Of a DNA stretch of 64,000 nucleotides, positions 56,271 through 64,000 are shown piece by piece. The notes under the pieces are model-generated. The model had not been told where the DNA came from. It made no database searches and was given only the letters and a program-made list of their open reading frames with translations. The position numbers and the translations under genes are program-made. The DNA comes from Phenylobacterium sp. (GTDB lineage: Bacteria > Pseudomonadota > Alphaproteobacteria > Caulobacterales > Caulobacteraceae): NCBI GenBank assembly GCA_020401865.1, contig JADCAS010000004.1:310001-374000 (forward strand). The letters run 5' to 3'. Position 1 is the first letter of the stretch. The number at the start of each line of letters is the position of its first letter.

Positions 56271-56839
56271 GGCACGCCGAGACCCTCGAGGCCCTGGTGC
56301 GCCGGTCGGACAGCCTCATGACGGTGCTGCGCGCCGCCCGCGCGCTGGACCTGCCGGACTGGCTGATCTTCTCCGGCGCGGTCTACCAGAAGGTTCTGAA
56401 CCACCTGACCGGGCGACCTGAGGACTATGGGCTGAAGGACTACGACCTGGCCTATTTCGACGCCTCGGACCTGAGCTGGGAAGCAGAGGACCGGGTCATC
56501 CGCCGGGCCGCCGCAGAGCTGCCGCCGCCGCTGGACCGGCTTGTTGAGGTGCGCAACCAGGCCCGGGTCCATCTGTGGTTCGAAGGCCGCTTCGGCGAGC
56601 CCTATTCCCCCCTGTCCTGCAGCACCGAGGCCCTGGAGCGGTTCGTCAGCACGACCAACGCCGTGGGCGTGCGTCTGGAGGCTGACGACCGGCTGACCCT
56701 CTCGGCGCCCTTTGGCCTGGAGGACCTGTTCAGCCTGCGCCTGCGTCCCAATCCGAACCGTCCGGCGGAGGGCTTCCGCCGCAAGGTGTCCGGGGTTCTG
56801 GCGCGCTGGCCGGAACTGCGGGTCGTGGACGAAGACTAG
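56267..56839 (+). CDS. Nucleotidyltransferase family protein (COG3575-like)
   Basis: A 190-residue protein. WLIFSGAVYQKVLNHL near residue 25 and GLKDYDLAYFDASDLSWE near 57, with the DYD acidic pair, match the small nucleotidyltransferase-like family (DUF925/COG3575) of unknown substrate; VRNQARVHLWF and the FSLRLRPNPN end are also typical. A GTG start overlaps the thiD stop. Whether it is linked to thiamine metabolism is unknown. Confidence 0.82.
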   Translation: MRHAETLEALVRRSDSLMTVLRAARALDLPDWLIFSGAVYQKVLNHLTGRPEDYGLKDYDLAYFDASDLSWEAEDRVIRRAAAELPPPLDRLVEVRNQARVHLWFEGRFGEPYSPLSCSTEALERFVSTTNAVGVRLEADDRLTLSAPFGLEDLFSLRLRPNPNRPAEGFRRKVSGVLARWPELRVVDED

Positions 56840-56946
56840 CCGGTCTTCAACGGAGCCTGCGCAGGACCGGAGGTCGGCGCGGGCGGTGACGGCGCCTCAG
56901 CAGCCCCCCTTTCGCCCCTCAGGAGGTCGAAGGGCGTGGGTGGGTC

Positions 56947-58839
56947 TCAGGCCCTGCTGGCCGTCTGCGGATGCCCAAGGTCCGGGGCGGAGGCGACCTG
57001 GCCGATGGTCTCGATCAGGCGCTTGATCTCGATCGGTTTGGCCAGGTGTGCGTCCATGCCGGCGGCCAGGTGCTGTGACACCTGATGGGTCAAGGCGTCG
57101 GCGGTCACGGCGATGATGGGCGTCCTGGTCAGGCCGTGTTGGCTCTCGAGGGCGCGGATCGCTCTGGTCGCCTCGACACCGTCCATCACCGGCATGTGGA
57201 TATCCATCAGGATCACGTCGAAGCGACCGGTCTTCCAGGCGGCCACCGCGGCGGCCCCGTCGGCCACCACCTCCAGAGACAAGCCCACCGACGCCATGAT
57301 GGTGCTCAGCACCTTCTGGTTGGTGGGATTATCCTCGGCCGCCAGGAGACGCAGGGGCGGGCAGGCGTCCTCTTCGGCGAGGAGGTCGCCTTCGCTGGCA
57401 GAGTTCTCGGCGGTGTCGGCGCGGCGGATGGGCGCGGCGAAGCGGAAGGTGGAGCCCAGGCCCTCGGTGCTGTCGAAGCTGATCCGCCCGCCCATCATGC
57501 GCGCGAGCTCGGCCGAGATGGCGAGGCCCAGACCCGAGCCGCCGAAACGCCGCGTGGCCGAGTTGTCGACCTGAACGAATTTCTCGAAGAGCAGCGGGTG
57601 CTTTTCCGTCGGGATACCGACGCCGGTGTCCCGCACGATCATGACCAGCTGGTCCTCGAGCCGGGCGATCAGGACGTGGATGGTCCCGGTGTCGGTGAAC
57701 TTCACGGCGTTGGACACCAGGTTGCCGAGAATCTGACGCAGCCGGCCGGGATCGCCCCGCCAGGCGCCGGCCGCGTCGGCCGTGATCCGCATCTTGAAGT
57801 CGAGGCCCTTGTCGGTCGCCGACGGGCCGAAAAGGTCCCGCACCGGGCTGAGGGCCGCCTCCAGGTCGAACACCTCGTCGGTCAGGGTCATGCGCCCGGC
57901 CTCGATCCTGGAGAGGTCGAGAACGTCGTTGAGGGTGTTCAGGAGCAGGGCGCCGGATTGCCGGATGATGTCGAGGCGCCGCCGCTGCTCGTTCGGCAGA
58001 TCCCCCATGGCCATGACGTCGGCCATGGTCAGCACGCCGTTGAGAGGCGTACGGATTTCGTGGCTCATATTGGCCAGGAACTGCGACTTCATCAGGTTGG
58101 CGTCGTTGGCCCGGTCCCGGGCGTCCTGCAGCTCGGTCATCATGGCCTGCTGCTGGGCCTCGCGGATCGACAGCTGGTGCAGGAGCTGGTTGAAGACGGC
58201 GCCAAGACCCCGGAAAAGGGCGAAGCGGGTCTTCAGCAGGATAGGCTCATAGCCGCCGCTCTCCGAGACCCTCTTCATGGCCGCCGCCAGCTCGACGACC
58301 GGCGCGACAACCCGGTCGGCCTGGACCCGGGCCATCAACATGGCGGCGGCGATGCCGGCGAAAAGGAGGGCGCCGGCCAGGGCCAGGAGCTGGGGCGCGA
58401 CATCGGACAGACCGGCGCGCCGGCCCATCGTCACCAGCTCGCCAAACTTCTGGCCCTGGTAGACGACGGGGGTGCGCAGGACCAACATGGAGCCGGCGGC
58501 CTCGCCGCCGTGCCGCCGGAAGGTGGCCACCCGGCGACCGGCGGCGTCGAAGTACTCTGCGGACAGGAAGACCGGCGACAGGCCGAGGGAATGGACGGTG
58601 GAGTCCACCGCCCTTTGGTCGCCCGCCTTGACGGCGTCGGCGATGCTGAGGGCCGCCATACCGCCGAGGGTGGCCTGCAGGTTACGGTTTTGCGTGTGGA
58701 CCATGGCCCACTGCTGGCCCATGAACGCCAGACTCGCGATCAGCAGAACGCCGAGGGCCGTCACCAGGGCGGCGGCCATGACCCGGGCGTGGAAGCTGGT
58801 CGTCGCCGGCCTCAGGAATCTGAATTCAGGCGGTTTCAT
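56947..58839 (-). CDS. Hybrid sensor histidine kinase/response regulator
   Basis: A 630-residue membrane kinase. Membrane helices at about residues 20-42 and 150-172 flank a periplasmic sensor of about 105 residues (CHASE8-like, inferred). A HAMP-type segment follows, then the H box FLANMSHEIRTPLNGV near 253, the N box NLVSNAVKFT near 360, DTGVGIP, FEKFVQVDNS and GSGLGLAIS. The C-terminal receiver domain (about 500-620) has AAEDNPTNQKV, the phospho-acceptor in VILMDIHMPVMDG and Lys in HLAKPIE. There is no neighbouring regulator gene, so its output partner is unknown; it is divergent from a small unknown gene. Confidence 0.9.
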   Translation of the reverse strand: MKPPEFRFLRPATTSFHARVMAAALVTALGVLLIASLAFMGQQWAMVHTQNRNLQATLGGMAALSIADAVKAGDQRAVDSTVHSLGLSPVFLSAEYFDAAGRRVATFRRHGGEAAGSMLVLRTPVVYQGQKFGELVTMGRRAGLSDVAPQLLALAGALLFAGIAAAMLMARVQADRVVAPVVELAAAMKRVSESGGYEPILLKTRFALFRGLGAVFNQLLHQLSIREAQQQAMMTELQDARDRANDANLMKSQFLANMSHEIRTPLNGVLTMADVMAMGDLPNEQRRRLDIIRQSGALLLNTLNDVLDLSRIEAGRMTLTDEVFDLEAALSPVRDLFGPSATDKGLDFKMRITADAAGAWRGDPGRLRQILGNLVSNAVKFTDTGTIHVLIARLEDQLVMIVRDTGVGIPTEKHPLLFEKFVQVDNSATRRFGGSGLGLAISAELARMMGGRISFDSTEGLGSTFRFAAPIRRADTAENSASEGDLLAEEDACPPLRLLAAEDNPTNQKVLSTIMASVGLSLEVVADGAAAVAAWKTGRFDVILMDIHMPVMDGVEATRAIRALESQHGLTRTPIIAVTADALTHQVSQHLAAGMDAHLAKPIEIKRLIETIGQVASAPDLGHPQTASRA

Positions 58840-59063
58840 GAAGGTTCCGATTCAGTCCGACCCCTGATGCCCGCAGAAATCCTAACGTTTTCCTGAACCC
58901 GCCCCAGAAACCGCCGGGAGAGGTGCGAAACCCCATTGAAAAGGCGCTGCTTTCCGACAATTGCGACAAATTGCCACGATTAACAGAGTCTGAACCCCGA
59001 GGACCGCCGTTAACGTTTTGTTTACTTTTGACTTCAGGCTATAGGGCCTCAGAGGGAACTCTC

Positions 59064-59399
59064 ATGGACAAAGCTTTTATCGCAAAGCGTACTCAGGAAA
59101 AGCTCGTCGCCACCGAGGCGGCCATCGACGCCGCCCTGATCGAGACCACCCAGTTGCTCGCCGACCTTCTGCAGGCGCGGTCTGACCTGGGGGCTCCGGT
59201 GGCCTTTGCCGACGATGTCCAGGTCAAGCTGACCGAGGCGGTCGCCGCCCTGAGCTCAGCCCGCACCACCATGGGACAGGTCCACTCCGGCCTGGTTGAA
59301 GCCGCCCTTCGCCTGGGCATTCGCCCGCGGATGGTCGGGCCGTACAACAAAGAGAATTTCCGGCTGCAGCAGGACGAGGACCAGCGTTCTGTCGCCTGA
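59064..59399 (+). CDS. Small helical protein, function unknown
   Basis: A 111-residue protein I do not recognise with confidence. It starts MDKAFIAKRTQEKLVATEAA, has three predicted amphipathic helices (residues 3-45, 52-75, 76-90) and a polar tail RLQQDEDQRSVA. There is no signal sequence or membrane segment. AGAGGGA is well placed before the ATG at 59064; the longer frame from 58923 has no ribosome site. The upstream 224 bp to the divergent histidine kinase include AT-rich TTAACGTTTTGTTTAC near 59010, a likely promoter region. Confidence 0.65.
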   Translation: MDKAFIAKRTQEKLVATEAAIDAALIETTQLLADLLQARSDLGAPVAFADDVQVKLTEAVAALSSARTTMGQVHSGLVEAALRLGIRPRMVGPYNKENFRLQQDEDQRSVA

Positions 59400-59426
59400 C
59401 CGGCGTCACGACCTGTTAAAGTTTTG

Positions 59427-59453
59427 GGGCTCCTCTCTTCGTGGGAGGAGCCC
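59427..59453 (+). promoter_or_regulatory. Hairpin that buries the ribosome-binding site of the next gene
   Basis: GGGCTCCTC (59427-59435) pairs perfectly with GAGGAGCCC (59445-59453) around a nine-base loop and is followed by TTCTT and then the ATG at 59459. The right arm contains the GGAGG Shine-Dalgarno. It may be a terminator for the preceding gene, a translation-control hairpin, or both. Confidence 0.6.
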
Positions 59454-59458
59454 TTCTT

Positions 59459-59887
59459 ATGTCTTTCGGCGAAGCCATCTTTCAAACCCTGGTCTATGCG
59501 CTTGCGATCATCATTCCGCTCTGGGCGCTGATCGCCGGGGGGCGGGCGGAACGAATTGCTGCGATTATCTTCGTCGTAGCCACTATCGCCTCAAAGACCG
59601 TCGAAGAGCTCTCGCTGGCGAAACACGCCGGTGTCATCTTCCTCGGCATAGACGGGGCTATGGCGGTGGGATTCCTTGTCCTGGCCCTGCTATACCGCCA
59701 CCTGTGGATATCCCTGATGATGTTGACCATGGCGGGTTTCTTCTCGATCCACGCCTTCTACGAGATGACAAGTCGTGATCTCGATCCCAGCTTCGCTCTG
59801 GCGAGCAACCTGGCGACCACAGTCCTCTTGGCAAGCTTAGCGATCGGGACCTGGACCGCTAGGGGTCGGCGCGACGAGGCGGACTGA
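59459..59887 (+). CDS. Small integral membrane protein, function unknown
   Basis: A 142-residue protein with about four membrane helices: FQTLVYALAIIIPLWALIAG, IAAIIFVVATIASKT, VIFLGIDGAMAVGFLVLALL and a last one in LATTVLLASLAIGTW. The start MSFGEAIFQ at 59459 is preceded by GGAGG in the hairpin described separately. It lies 59 bp after the small helical gene. I do not recognise the family. Confidence 0.7.
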   Translation: MSFGEAIFQTLVYALAIIIPLWALIAGGRAERIAAIIFVVATIASKTVEELSLAKHAGVIFLGIDGAMAVGFLVLALLYRHLWISLMMLTMAGFFSIHAFYEMTSRDLDPSFALASNLATTVLLASLAIGTWTARGRRDEAD

Positions 59888-59895
59888 ACGCGGTT

Positions 59896-59987
59896 CCCCT
59901 TGCCTTCCGGCCCAAACCGGCGTTTTGCGCCCGGCGGGCCACGTCCCCCCAACGGGACGCAGTCCATCTGCAAGGATGGGAGACATC
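59896..59987 (+). ncRNA. Orphan second copy of the serC leader RNA
   Basis: These 92 bases are nearly identical to 63297-63387 in front of serC; the only evident differences are around the GTTTTGCG/GTTTGTG position. After it the sequence GTCACCACGATCCCTCGG corresponds to the first codons of serC (ATGACTACGATCCCGCGG) but the ATG is lost and the similarity ends within about 30 bases. It no longer precedes a gene on its strand. Confidence 0.8.
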
Positions 59988-60120
59988 ACCGTCACCACGA
60001 TCCCTCGGCGGCCCGGGTCTTGGGACCTCCGGATGACGCCTTCCCGGCCACGTGGCGGTCGGACCTGTCGCGGCGGCCATGGGGGGCGTGGACATCAGAC
60101 TGCTGACGCCGGAGCTGAGG

Positions 60121-61311
60121 TCATTGACCCTGTGATCTGCGCAGACGCCTCTCGGCGACAAAGAATGTCGCCAAGGCCAGGGCGAGAAGGATCGCACAGG
60201 TCAGCCCCAGGGCGGAATAACCCTGATCCTTGATGATCGTTCCACCAATCCAGGGGCCGACGGAACCTCCCAGCAGGATGACGCCGCCAAGGCTGGCCGA
60301 GACCGAGCCGCCGGGATCGATCGCCGCGCCCAGCCCCAGCATATAGGTGATCGCAGAATAGAAGCTGAGGGTCAGCAGCAACTGCATGGCGAAATAGACC
60401 TCGGGCTGCCTGAAGGTCGTGATGACCCATCCGGAGAGCAGCTTCACGACGATCGCAGCGGTCACCGGGGCCAACCGCCCAAAGCGGCTGCCGATCAGGG
60501 CGGCGAGCAGTGCGCCGGCGATTCCGAAGAAGCCGCCGAGCGCCAGGACGGCGCTGGCGGCCTCGGGTTCAAGTCCGCTCCGCCTTCCGATCATCTCGGA
60601 GAAGCCGTAAATCGCCCCGTCGCTGACATTCAGCAGGAACGCCGAGATCAGCAGGGGCGCGGCGAGGGTCGCGGAGACCCCCGGTTGGCCGGCTGACACC
60701 CGGTGCGGCGCCGAGTTCGCCTTGTCCGGCAGGAGAAGAAGGATCGGACAGAGGATGCCGACATTCAGGGCCAGAAGCCCGAAAATCCCCGTATAGCCAA
60801 AGAGACTCACAGCCACAGGCGTCGCAATCAGAGCCAGGGCGGAATAGGCCGTCGCCAGGGTTGCGGACAAGCCGTAGAGGCGATCCGGGTCAATGGAACG
60901 GGCGATGATCGCGTTGCCAGCGCCCACAGCCATTCCCGCCGCTGCGCCGGCCAGGATCCGGAACGGCCACAGGCCGGGCGGTGGGACCAGCAGGGCGGAG
61001 AGGTTGGCCACCAGGACCAGGCCGACGCTGGCAAGCAGGATACGGCTGAGCCGGACCCTCTCGATCAGGGGGGCGGACGCGATCGCGGCGAGGGCTGTCG
61101 CGAGCATTTCCAAGGTCACGTATCGGCCGGCATGAGCCTGGTCCAGGCCCAGACCCCCGGCCTCAGGCGCCGCCGTGTAGCCGCCGATCAGGCCTGGCGC
61201 GATCACCGACATGGTGATGCCGATGCCGCTGCAGGCCACAGCACACGCCAGAAACCGCCAGGTCGACCGGACGAAGTGCGAGATCGAAGCCTGCTGCTCC
61301 ACTAGGAACAC
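60121..61311 (-). CDS. Major facilitator superfamily transporter
   Basis: A 396-residue protein with about 12 hydrophobic segments (for example FLACAVACSGIGITMSVIAPG and LWPFRILAGAAAGMAVGAGN) and the MFS architecture of two six-helix halves separated by a short loop near residue 200 (LPDKANSAPHRVSAGQPG). It overlaps the upstream agmatine-deiminase-family gene by ten bases, so the pair is co-expressed. It may move the product or substrate of that enzyme; substrate unknown. Confidence 0.85.
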   Translation of the reverse strand: MFLVEQQASISHFVRSTWRFLACAVACSGIGITMSVIAPGLIGGYTAAPEAGGLGLDQAHAGRYVTLEMLATALAAIASAPLIERVRLSRILLASVGLVLVANLSALLVPPPGLWPFRILAGAAAGMAVGAGNAIIARSIDPDRLYGLSATLATAYSALALIATPVAVSLFGYTGIFGLLALNVGILCPILLLLPDKANSAPHRVSAGQPGVSATLAAPLLISAFLLNVSDGAIYGFSEMIGRRSGLEPEAASAVLALGGFFGIAGALLAALIGSRFGRLAPVTAAIVVKLLSGWVITTFRQPEVYFAMQLLLTLSFYSAITYMLGLGAAIDPGGSVSASLGGVILLGGSVGPWIGGTIIKDQGYSALGLTCAILLALALATFFVAERRLRRSQGQ

Positions 61312-62702
61312 CCCGCGCCCATGACGCCCGCCGGAATTTCCTTGGACTGGCAGTGAACCGACCCCAGGGGAAAATCGCGAAAGTCGACCCCCACAACATT
61401 CTCGAACCCAACTGACCGGTAAATCTCGATCGCGCGTTCATCTTCCCGTGGATTGAAGAAGGGCAGGATCACCGTCTTGTTGACCGTGAGGCTGTTGACG
61501 TAACTCCAGAAATGCCCGCGCCCCTTCGGGGTCTGGGCGGCTGGCGCGCGAACGACGCGGTAGGGAGCGCCGCGGCTGGAAGGGGTTGCTGCGAGCCTGG
61601 CGGCGATGCTGTCGAAGTTCGACTTCCAGGGGTGGCCTGCGTCAACGTCAGCGACCAGGACGGTTCCGGGATCGACAAACTTCACGGCCATATCAATGTG
61701 ACCGGTGACTTCACCCTTGAGCGCCGGAAAGAGGATCAGGCGGTCGATCCCAAACCAATCCCGTACGATGTGCTCGATATCGGCGATGGTGCGCTCGGGA
61801 TTGTGTACGAAGACACTGTCGAACATGACCATTGTGCCGGCGCCATCGGTCACAAGGTTGCCGCCTTCGATGATCAGCGGCAGGAAATGGAAGGGCAATC
61901 CAAAGGCGCGGGCGAGATCGACCTGGCTCGCATTGTCGTGCTTCTGGAAGTTATGCTCTGACGGCGTATAGGGCGTGGCCACAAGGGCGAACTGACCCTC
62001 CTTTGATTTCACAAAGTGCGGCCCGAAATCCCGAATCCAGACATCGTCGGTTGCGATCGGGAGGAAACGCGCATTTGCGGAGGGCGCGGCCGCCGCCAGA
62101 TAGGCTTTCACGATCCGCAACCAGGCGGTTGAGGGGGCCAGAATGACAGGCGGGGCCCCTGCTTCGGCGATAAGCGAGGCAAAACCCGCATGGTGGATCC
62201 AGCGCTCAGGATAGTTGATCGGCCAGCTCAGCAGAACGCCGTCGAGGGGTTCATGCTCTCCGGGCAGTGCGTATCCGGTGGGCGGCCGGGACCCGTGATG
62301 CGTCGCCGGCCCGAATTCCGGGATCTCGATCTCAGGGATTTCAGCAAGATCGACACCGGAACCGCTGAGCAGGGAGATCGAACCGCTCTGCCTCAGGAAG
62401 CCTGCTATCCTTCCGAAGTCCGTTTCGTTCCGCACGGGTGCGGTGGCCATGGGGTAGAGTCGCTTGAGCGCTTTCAGGGCCTCTTCGGACGTCGCCAGGC
62501 TGACCCTGTCCCGCAACCAGGGCGCTCCCTGGGTGATCAAGCGGAAGAAAGTCTCTCCGTTGTGCAAGTGAAATGGCGTCGTCGGAGCCATCTCGGCAAA
62601 GGTGTTCACGATCAGCCGCTTCAAGACGAACTGGATCGCCCGGGGGAGCAGGAGGAATCCGAAGAGCGCTCCCGCTGCGACTCCAACAATCAATGCGATC
62701 AC
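61302..62702 (-). CDS. Membrane-anchored agmatine deiminase / peptidyl-arginine deiminase family protein
   Basis: A 466-residue protein of the PAD_porph/agmatine deiminase fold. The guanidine-binding and catalytic motifs are TDDVWIRDFGPHF near residue 218, IEGGNLVTDG near 280, GHIDMAVKF near 338 (His) and GSVHCQSKEIP near 453 (the nucleophilic Cys), in family order. Unlike ordinary agmatine deiminases it starts with a membrane helix (MIALIVGVAAGALFGFLLLP), so it is likely anchored or exported, and has an N-terminal extension of about 100 residues. It is coupled to an MFS transporter. Reaction is inferred to be hydrolysis of a guanidino group. Confidence 0.85.
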   Translation of the reverse strand: MIALIVGVAAGALFGFLLLPRAIQFVLKRLIVNTFAEMAPTTPFHLHNGETFFRLITQGAPWLRDRVSLATSEEALKALKRLYPMATAPVRNETDFGRIAGFLRQSGSISLLSGSGVDLAEIPEIEIPEFGPATHHGSRPPTGYALPGEHEPLDGVLLSWPINYPERWIHHAGFASLIAEAGAPPVILAPSTAWLRIVKAYLAAAAPSANARFLPIATDDVWIRDFGPHFVKSKEGQFALVATPYTPSEHNFQKHDNASQVDLARAFGLPFHFLPLIIEGGNLVTDGAGTMVMFDSVFVHNPERTIADIEHIVRDWFGIDRLILFPALKGEVTGHIDMAVKFVDPGTVLVADVDAGHPWKSNFDSIAARLAATPSSRGAPYRVVRAPAAQTPKGRGHFWSYVNSLTVNKTVILPFFNPREDERAIEIYRSVGFENVVGVDFRDFPLGSVHCQSKEIPAGVMGAGCS

Positions 62703-62829
62703 GCGTGTGCTCCATGCAGGTCTTGATGCGCCGGGCTCGACGAATATCGGGTTCCGACCTTACGGGCGTCTTGGTCCGTCGGGCTCCCGGAAGCCGGGCG
62801 CCCCCTTGACGGGTGAGCCCGGGGGTGGG

Positions 62830-63073
62830 TCACTCCGCCGCAAGGCTGAAGGGTAGCGCCTCAGCGCGGGAGGCATCCGGCCGGTGCTCCAGCACGGCGG
62901 GGTGACGATCCGGCGGTGTCCATCCCTTCCGGTCGAAGACGCCCCTGAGGTAGGTCTGCCATGCGCGGGAGTCGAAGTCGGACGCATGCCTCTCCGAGGC
63001 GACGAAGCGTATGCCGCCCGTCAGGTCCGGCGCCGATGATGCAGACCTTCGTATTCGACATGCAGCGCTCCAT
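62830..63073 (-). pseudogene. Remnant of a flavin-dependent oxidoreductase gene (internal deletion)
   Basis: The 5' end on the minus strand encodes MSNTKVCIIGAGP, the FAD-binding N-terminus of a flavin-containing monooxygenase-like protein (ATG at 63061 or 63073). Within 20 codons the frame no longer makes protein sense. The neighbouring frame then reads ASDFDSRAWQTYLRGVFDRK and continues as a plausible protein C-terminus ending FSLAAE, stop at 62830-62832. A large internal part (hundreds of codons) is therefore missing. The family is inferred from only the first residues. Confidence 0.6.
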
Positions 63074-63113
63074 ATCCGCGGCTGGGTTGACGATGGCCTC
63101 TGGGCCGGCTCAA

Positions 63114-63130
63114 TCTAAACACTGTTTAGA
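63114..63130. promoter_or_regulatory. Perfect inverted repeat, TetR-type operator candidate
   Basis: TCTAAACA-C-TGTTTAGA is an 8-bp perfect inverted repeat around one base. It lies 40-55 bp upstream of the broken oxidoreductase gene. The symmetry and A/T-rich half-sites are typical of TetR-family operators. No regulator gene is in the window. Confidence 0.65.
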
Positions 63131-63296
63131 CGGTAGACGTCGAGTCCGGGCGGGTCAAGACCCGGGAAGAGATCCGGGCCGGCGAAACGGCGAGACGCTG
63201 GATTGCCGAAGCCAGCGAGGCGCAGGGCGCGAGGAACGCCGAGCCTGCCCCCATGGCGGCGACTCCGACGACGATCCGTCGTCCGAACTCCACTTC

Positions 63297-63387
63297 CCCC
63301 TTGCCTTCCGGCCCAAACCGGCGTTTGTGCCCGGCGGGCCACGTCCCCCCAACGGGACGCAGTCCATCTGCAAGGATGGGAGACATC
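63297..63387 (+). ncRNA. serC leader RNA motif
   Basis: The 5' leader of serC-serA in alphaproteobacteria carries a conserved structured element (serC motif, Rfam). Here the 91 bases just before serC contain pairing stretches CAAAC/GTTTG, GTCCC/GGGAC and GCAG/CTGC and end GGATGGGAGACATC before the ATG. The element is thought to be a cis-regulatory RNA; its ligand is not settled. Assigned from position and structure; a covariance-model search would confirm it. Confidence 0.75.
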
Positions 63388-63390
63388 GCA

Positions 63391-64000
63391 ATGACTACGA
63401 TCCCGCGGCCGGCCGTGCGCCCGGCCCGACCCGAATTTTCCTCCGGCCCGTGCGCCAAGCGCCCCGGATGGACCCCTGAAGCCCTGAAGGACGCCGTCCT
63501 CGGCCGCTCGCACCGGTCGAAGCCGGGCAAGGCGCGCCTGCAGGCCGCCATCGACCTGACCCGCAGGGTGCTGGAGGTTCCCGACAGCCACCTGATCGGC
63601 ATCGTCCCCGGCTCCGACACCGGGGCGGTGGAGATGGCCCTGTGGTCCCTGCTGGGGCCGCGCAAGGTTCAGCTGCTGGCCTTCGAGAGCTTCGGCAAGG
63701 ACTGGGTCACCGACGTGGTCAAGCAGCTGAAGCTGCCCGCCGAGGTGCTGGAGGCGCCCTACGGCGAACTGCCCGACCTGTCCCGCGTGGACCCCGAGGC
63801 GGACCTGGTCTTCACCTGGAACGGCACGACCTCCGGCGTGCGCGTGCCGGACGCCGGCTTCATCGCCGCCGACCGCGGGGGGCTTACGATCTGCGACGCC
63901 ACCTCGGCGGCCTTCGCCCAGGACCTGGCCTGGGACAAGCTCGATGTCGTGACCTTCTCCTGGCAGAAGGCCCTGGGCGGCGAGGGCGCGCACGGCGTGC
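63391..64000 (+). CDS. serC: Phosphoserine aminotransferase (partial, runs off the window)
   Basis: PLP enzyme of serine synthesis converting 3-phosphohydroxypyruvate and glutamate to phosphoserine. The first 203 residues are present: [20 protein letters not shown] with the alphaproteobacterial leader, [45 protein letters not shown] and the PLP-lysine region [15 protein letters not shown] near the window end. The ATG at 63391 lies four bases after the leader RNA and GGGAG at 63378-63382. The frame is open to the last base. Confidence 0.95.
   Translation, partial: MTTIPRPAVRPARPEFSSGPCAKRPGWTPEALKDAVLGRSHRSKPGKARLQAAIDLTRRVLEVPDSHLIGIVPGSDTGAVEMALWSLLGPRKVQLLAFESFGKDWVTDVVKQLKLPAEVLEAPYGELPDLSRVDPEADLVFTWNGTTSGVRVPDAGFIAADRGGLTICDATSAAFAQDLAWDKLDVVTFSWQKALGGEGAHGV

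Larger units (their letters stand above)
62703..63390. other. Region with broken gene, operator and serC leader
   Basis: These 688 bp hold, in order, a GC-rich stretch of no clear function, a broken oxidoreductase gene (62830-63073, minus), a perfect inverted repeat (63114-63130), about 165 bp of unassigned sequence, and the serC leader RNA. The unassigned part has no recognisable protein on either strand. Confidence 0.65.

Noticed and set aside
57085..58896. Plus-strand open frame opposite the hybrid histidine kinase
   Set aside because: The minus strand encodes a complete kinase with all motifs; the plus-strand product has none.
58980..59030. CtrA-like TTAA motifs upstream of the small helical gene
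   Set aside because: TTAACGTTTTGTTTAC does not have the exact TTAA-N7-TTAA spacing, so a CtrA site cannot be claimed.

Overview
This is a GC-rich alphaproteobacterial chromosome segment, most likely from the order Caulobacterales (Caulobacter, Phenylobacterium or Brevundimonas group). The evidence is the gene order phoR-pstC-pstA-pstB-phoU-phoB, the COQ9/rpsU divergent pair, the ftsH-folP pair, an alphaproteobacterial serC leader RNA, and large RTX proteins beside a type I secretion ABC transporter and membrane-fusion protein, as in the Caulobacter S-layer locus. Assignments come from reading motifs in the sequence; no database search was run.

Layout. 1-2.2 kb: end of a waaA-like gene, lpxK, and a convergent phosphotransferase. 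2.3-5.4 kb: RTX protein 1. 5.5-13.4 kb (minus): the Pho regulon operon phoR-pstCAB-phoU-phoB with purD close behind, preceded by a clear Pho box. 13.5-17 kb: a TPR/O-GlcNAc-transferase-like (GT41) protein and a GT4 glycosyltransferase. 17-21.6 kb (minus): a five-gene, fully overlapping operon for a CDP-linked, probably C-methyl-branched 6-deoxysugar. 21.7-23.6 kb: a sulfotransferase and a secreted M23 peptidase. 23.6-33.9 kb (minus): a giant RTX protein of about 2,300 residues and RTX protein 3 of 1,005 residues. 34.1-37.3 kb (minus): the type I secretion HlyD-like adaptor and ABC exporter. 37.7-49 kb: a surface-glycan cluster with a DUF6270-like protein, several glycosyltransferases, a protein made of tandem DPLxHY-type repeats, a second sulfotransferase, a Wzm/Wzt ABC exporter and a two-domain GT2. 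49-59.9 kb: mostly housekeeping genes (M20 peptidase, COQ9, rpsU, ftsH, folP, SDR, thiD, nucleotidyltransferase, hybrid histidine kinase, two small unknown proteins). 60-64 kb: an MFS transporter and an agmatine-deiminase-family gene lie between two copies of the serC leader, followed by a broken oxidoreductase gene, an inverted-repeat operator and the start of serC.

How it may fit together (inference): the T1SS would export the RTX proteins to the cell surface. The GT41 protein, GT4/GT2 enzymes, CDP-sugar operon, sulfotransferases and Wzm/Wzt would build a decorated, possibly sulfated surface glycan that could anchor or coat them. The three RTX proteins share an unfamiliar N-terminal domain of about 100 residues. 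The giant one keeps an internal copy of the C-terminal secretion-type domain, which suggests it arose by fusion of two RTX genes. Other notable points are a CTG start for rpsU, a duplicated serC leader, six copies of a roughly 105-bp GC-rich intergenic repeat, and a hairpin that buries a ribosome-binding site.
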